Assembly: GCA_014730295.1 (NCBI GenBank)
Contig: WJIN01000058.1
Coordinates: 1-7,714 of the forward strand
Length of the DNA stretch: 7,714 bases
Source of the DNA: Promethearchaeota archaeon
GTDB lineage: Archaea; Asgardarchaeota; Lokiarchaeia; Sigynarchaeales; SOKP01
Direction of reading: 5' to 3'
Each line of letters opens with the position of its first letter. Position 1 is the first letter of the stretch. A model generated the notes under the pieces. It was given only the letters and a program-made list of their open reading frames with translations, made no database searches and had not been told where the DNA came from. Below are positions 5,880 to 7,714 of this stretch, piece after piece. A program made the translations under genes and the position numbers.

Positions 5880-6836
5880 TTACTCTTCTGCGTTTTTAGC
5901 ACGAATTTCTCCGATCTTCTCTTTTACATCCAGGAGTGTTACTCCCTTTAATTGCGCAAATTGATAGATGAATATGATGGTACTTCCAATTATCCCAATC
6001 AGGTAAAAGATTTCGATTGTCCATGTGTATTGAGCGATTGCGGTATAAAACACCCATTCGAATACATAAGATAATGAAGCCATGAAAAGCATAAAAATCA
6101 TAGATATTAAGAGGGCGATGCGTTCATATACCTTGGGATCATCATCCGTTATGAATATCTTTATCCAAAAGACAATACAAATTAATGTAATTGGTGTAAA
6201 TACAAGAGAGCCGATTCCGATGGGAATCAATAGATACACTGCCAATTTATTTCTCCATATTGTTAAAATCTCTTTTAAAGTGGTTTGGTCTTGGATATGT
6301 GCTTTCGCATATTGTTTTCTAAACGCAAAATACTTTTTCTTGACTTTCCTTCCAACCTTTTTCGCTCCTCTTTTTATTCGGGTAAACAACCCTCCTCCCG
6401 TCGCAGCTTCTTCAAATTCTTCTTTAATAAGGGGAATTATATAAAGCGAGAGTGTGATTGAAGCAATTCCGAAGATATATAATCCTAGATCCATTAGGTA
6501 CGCAAATCCAGTGTCTGGTGTACCTGAGGGACTGAGACTCGAGATAATTCTATAAATTCCGAAGATAACTAAGAGGACTGGGATAATTATCTGGATGATT
6601 ATAAAGATCCTCACTTCTCTCTCCCCGATCTTATCAGCTATTAGGTCTAAAATGAAGAGGAACGCAGTAGTAACCGTAAGGATCAATCCGAATCCCGACA
6701 ATAGCTTGGCTGCCCAAAAGAAGATCAGATTCGAGAATAATAAGACCGTCGTTTCAGATAGCAAAAGCCATATCATAAATACGCTTGTTCCGATTAATCC
6801 AATTATGTAAAAAATATCAAATTTGTCAAGTTTCAT
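5880..6836 (-). CDS. Multi-pass membrane protein of unknown function
   Basis: A 318-residue integral membrane protein of a family I do not recognise. Hydrophobic segments lie near residues 8-27, 33-66 (one or two passes), 76-98, 113-137, 199-228, 238-265 and 274-294, giving about seven passes. A long central loop (138-198) starts acidic (KEEFEEAA), passes through a glycine triplet, and becomes strongly basic (TRIKRGAKKVGRKVKKKYFA, 152-171). By the positive-inside rule this loop should face the cytoplasm and could contact nucleic acid or acidic lipids. The first and last segments look alike: FYIIGLIGTSVFMIW (9-23) against FYLIGIIGSTIIFIY (277-291). The C-terminal tail (295-318) is charged and helical. 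The ATG at 6836 has no Shine-Dalgarno; TTAAATATTA 20-29 bases upstream could be a TATA element for a nearly leaderless transcript. It points the same way as psmA across a 256-base gap, so it is probably a separate unit. Confidence 0.8.
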   Translation of the reverse strand: MKLDKFDIFYIIGLIGTSVFMIWLLLSETTVLLFSNLIFFWAAKLLSGFGLILTVTTAFLFILDLIADKIGEREVRIFIIIQIIIPVLLVIFGIYRIISSLSPSGTPDTGFAYLMDLGLYIFGIASITLSLYIIPLIKEEFEEAATGGGLFTRIKRGAKKVGRKVKKKYFAFRKQYAKAHIQDQTTLKEILTIWRNKLAVYLLIPIGIGSLVFTPITLICIVFWIKIFITDDDPKVYERIALLISMIFMLFMASLSYVFEWVFYTAIAQYTWTIEIFYLIGIIGSTIIFIYQFAQLKGVTLLDVKEKIGEIRAKNAEE

Positions 6837-6978
6837 ATTCGTTTTTAAGGAAGTGTAATATTTAATCGTTGTTGTGAAAAATAATACAGATTACCTATTT
6901 TCTTAAAAATTTTTTGGAAGATTATGAGAAGAAAAGAGATAAAATAGGAAAAGTTAGAATTGTGAAGAGAAGGTACTA

Positions 6979-7077
6979 ATGGAAATTCACGTTCCTTCTA
7001 TGGGCGATTTTGATTTCAATATAATATATGAAATAGTAGCTTCTGTATTCCAAACATACCCTAGGGAACTGAAATAA
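6979..7077 (+). CDS. Possible small ORF, 32 residues, unrecognised
   Basis: ATG to TAA encoding MEIHVPSMGDFDFNIIYEIV and 12 further residues ending YPRELK. An AGAAGG sequence about five bases before the ATG could act as a ribosome site. The peptide is balanced in composition rather than low-complexity and could be a real micro-protein or the fragment of a decayed gene. No family is recognised and chance is a fair explanation. Confidence 0.25.
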   Translation: MEIHVPSMGDFDFNIIYEIVASVFQTYPRELK

Positions 7078-7160
7078 GAGCTATTATAAGATTATATACT
7101 CCCGTGACGAGTTCAAAACACAAAAAGGACTATATTTTTTACTGTTTTTTACGCAGAAAG

Positions 7161-7180
7161 CCACGTCCTTTAGGGCGTGG
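7161..7180 (+). repeat. Subterminal hairpin of the IS200/IS605 left end
   Basis: CCACGTCC-TTTA-GGGCGTGG forms an 8-base stem with a single G-T pairing and a 4-base loop. It is the most GC-rich and most stable inverted repeat in an AT-rich region. IS200/IS605 elements carry such imperfect subterminal hairpins, which TnpA binds as single strands. The same shape also occurs at right ends, so it could instead be left over from an earlier copy of the element. Confidence 0.6.
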
Positions 7181-7252
7181 ATGAATGTGTTTAAAAATCA
7201 CTAAACTCAATAACTTTTATCCTTTTTATCCTCTCGAATTGATTAAAATATA

Positions 7253-7675
7253 ATGGAATACCGAAAAGATGCTCATAGAGTCTATTCTCTCACATAGCAC
7301 TTAATTTTTGTAGTAAAATCCCGTCAACCCGCGTTTATAGAGGGGATTGGTATTATTGAGGCTCTAAAAACAAAGATTATTGAACTATCAGAGAACTTTG
7401 AGGTAAAAGTGGTGGAAATCAAATGGGGTATAGATCACGTTCATTTATTGATTTCTCCAAAGCCCATGTTAGATATTCCTAAGGATATAAATACAATTAA
7501 GGGGCATTCTTCTCGTTTCCTAAGAAAAGAATATAAGACGTTCTTACAAGATAAATTATGGGTTGCTCATTTTTGGAGTCCCAGCTATTTTATTTCTTCA
7601 ACGGGAAATGTATCACTTGATGTTCTGAACCAAGATGTTGAGAATCAACGGAGGAAGATTGCTCTTGAACATTAA
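7253..7675 (+). pseudogene. tnpA: IS200/IS605 transposase TnpA, inactivated by in-frame TAG and loss of catalytic Tyr
   Basis: Reading from the ATG at 7253 gives a full-length (140-codon) TnpA frame, a Y1 HUH single-strand transposase. The N-terminus MEYRKDAHRVYSLT is typical, but codon 15 is TAG (7295-7297), followed by the expected HLIFVVKSRQPAF. The position is normally tyrosine in 'LTYHLIFV', one base from TAT or TAC. The metal-binding HUH motif is intact (H62-V-H64 in GIDHVHLL), as are the conserved FWSPSYFISSTGNVS stretch (107-121) and the ENQ motif. The nucleophilic tyrosine expected before VENQ is aspartate D128 (LNQDVENQ; GAT at 7634-7636). A GTG at 7409 could start an 88-residue remnant containing HUH, but it would lack the first strands and the tyrosine. 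Two independent defects argue for a dead transposase. The C-terminus overlaps the start of tnpB. Confidence 0.85.
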
Positions 7676-7714
7676 TAAAGCAGTAAAAGTTCGGATATAC
7701 CCTACTCCCCTTGA
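7665..7714 (+). CDS. tnpB: TnpB RNA-guided nuclease, N-terminus only (runs off right edge)
   Basis: A frame offset from tnpA reads LNINKAVKVRIYPTPL up to the window end. The K-x-R-I-Y-P-T sequence is the hallmark N-terminus of TnpB, the Cas12-related RNA-guided endonuclease of IS200/IS605 elements. The probable start is TTG at 7665, overlapping the last codons of tnpA, with GGAGG at 7650-7654 ten bases upstream. TTG at 7659 and ATG at 7635 are in-frame alternatives. No catalytic residues can be judged because only about 17 codons are visible. The frame is open as far as it can be read, in contrast to the damaged tnpA. Confidence 0.75.
   Translation, partial: MNINKAVKVRIYPTPL

Larger units (their letters stand above)
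6837..7252. other. Intergenic region between membrane-protein gene and IS200/IS605 element
   Basis: About 416 bases with no established gene. It holds the membrane-protein gene's promoter region (TATA-like TTAAATATTA, minus strand, 6856-6865), a 32-codon ORF at 6979-7077, and the hairpin at 7161-7180 that probably belongs to the left end of the insertion element. The stretch between 7078 and 7148 is AT-rich with no recognised feature. Confidence 0.5.
7149..7714 (+). mobile_element. IS200/IS605-family insertion sequence, left part, transposase inactivated
   Basis: The element is recognised from a TnpA-type HUH transposase frame followed by an overlapping TnpB start, the IS605 arrangement. A subterminal hairpin at 7161-7180 lies about 70 bases before tnpA, where a left-end hairpin is expected. 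The true left boundary is uncertain. TTAC at 7149-7152, just before the hairpin, resembles the target tetranucleotide of ISHp608 but may be chance. The right end and most of tnpB lie outside the window. Confidence 0.7.

Noticed and set aside
6082..6810. Plus-strand ORFs of 120 and 71 codons opposite the membrane-protein gene
   Set aside because: The minus-strand frame spans the whole stretch with coherent membrane segments; the plus-strand ones are shadows.
7161..7180. Hairpin as an intrinsic terminator
   Set aside because: No T-run follows it on the plus strand, and its place before tnpA fits an IS left-end structure better.
1..7714. CRISPR array, tRNA or rRNA genes
   Set aside because: No regularly spaced repeats, cloverleaf-like segments or conserved rRNA sequence were seen on either strand.

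Overview
This is archaeal chromosomal DNA, AT-rich and compact. The core is the classical archaeal proteasome/exosome neighbourhood, on the minus strand in the order psmA (20S proteasome alpha) > SBDS/Sdo1 ribosome-maturation factor > rrp4 > rrp41 > rrp42. This gene order, TATA-like promoters, short poly-T terminators, and a mix of Shine-Dalgarno and apparently SD-less starts all point to Archaea. Low GC, an uncharacterised multi-pass membrane protein next to psmA, and a very acidic Rrp4 tail would fit a mesophilic lineage such as Asgard (Promethearchaeota). That lineage is an inference; only 'archaeon' is secure.

Layout, left to right. 1-83 (minus) is the N-terminus of an unrecognised protein running off the edge. 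84-229 is an AT-rich divergent intergenic region. 230-1192 (plus) encodes a 320-residue protein with an RDHTFGVRDW motif, resembling the AttH/CrtC-like (DUF7064/7065-type) lipocalin-fold families. 1193-1319 separates two convergent genes and has a T7 terminator for each. 1320-3735 (minus) is the tight cluster rrp4-rrp41-rrp42, with gaps of 0 and 4 bases. 3992-4765 is SBDS and 4904-5623 is psmA, set apart by spacers of about 256 and 138 bases. 5880-6836 (minus) is a roughly 7-TM membrane protein of unknown function. 6837-7252 is mostly non-coding and holds one weak 32-codon ORF and a hairpin at 7161-7180. 7253 to the right edge is an IS200/IS605-family element: a broken tnpA overlapped by the start of tnpB.

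How the genes work together. Rrp41 and Rrp42 form the hexameric RNase PH ring of the archaeal exosome, with catalysis in Rrp41. Rrp4 forms part of the RNA-binding cap. SBDS acts in 60S-like (50S) subunit maturation. PsmA forms the outer rings and gate of the 20S proteasome. The cluster thus joins RNA decay, ribosome biogenesis and protein degradation.

The most notable observations are: (i) a tnpA with both an in-frame amber stop and loss of the catalytic tyrosine, but an apparently open tnpB; (ii) a hyperacidic N-terminal tail on Rrp4; (iii) break-up of the usual superoperon into several probable transcription units; (iv) a membrane protein whose first and last TM segments look alike. I found no convincing new multi-gene system, CRISPR array, or rRNA or tRNA gene.
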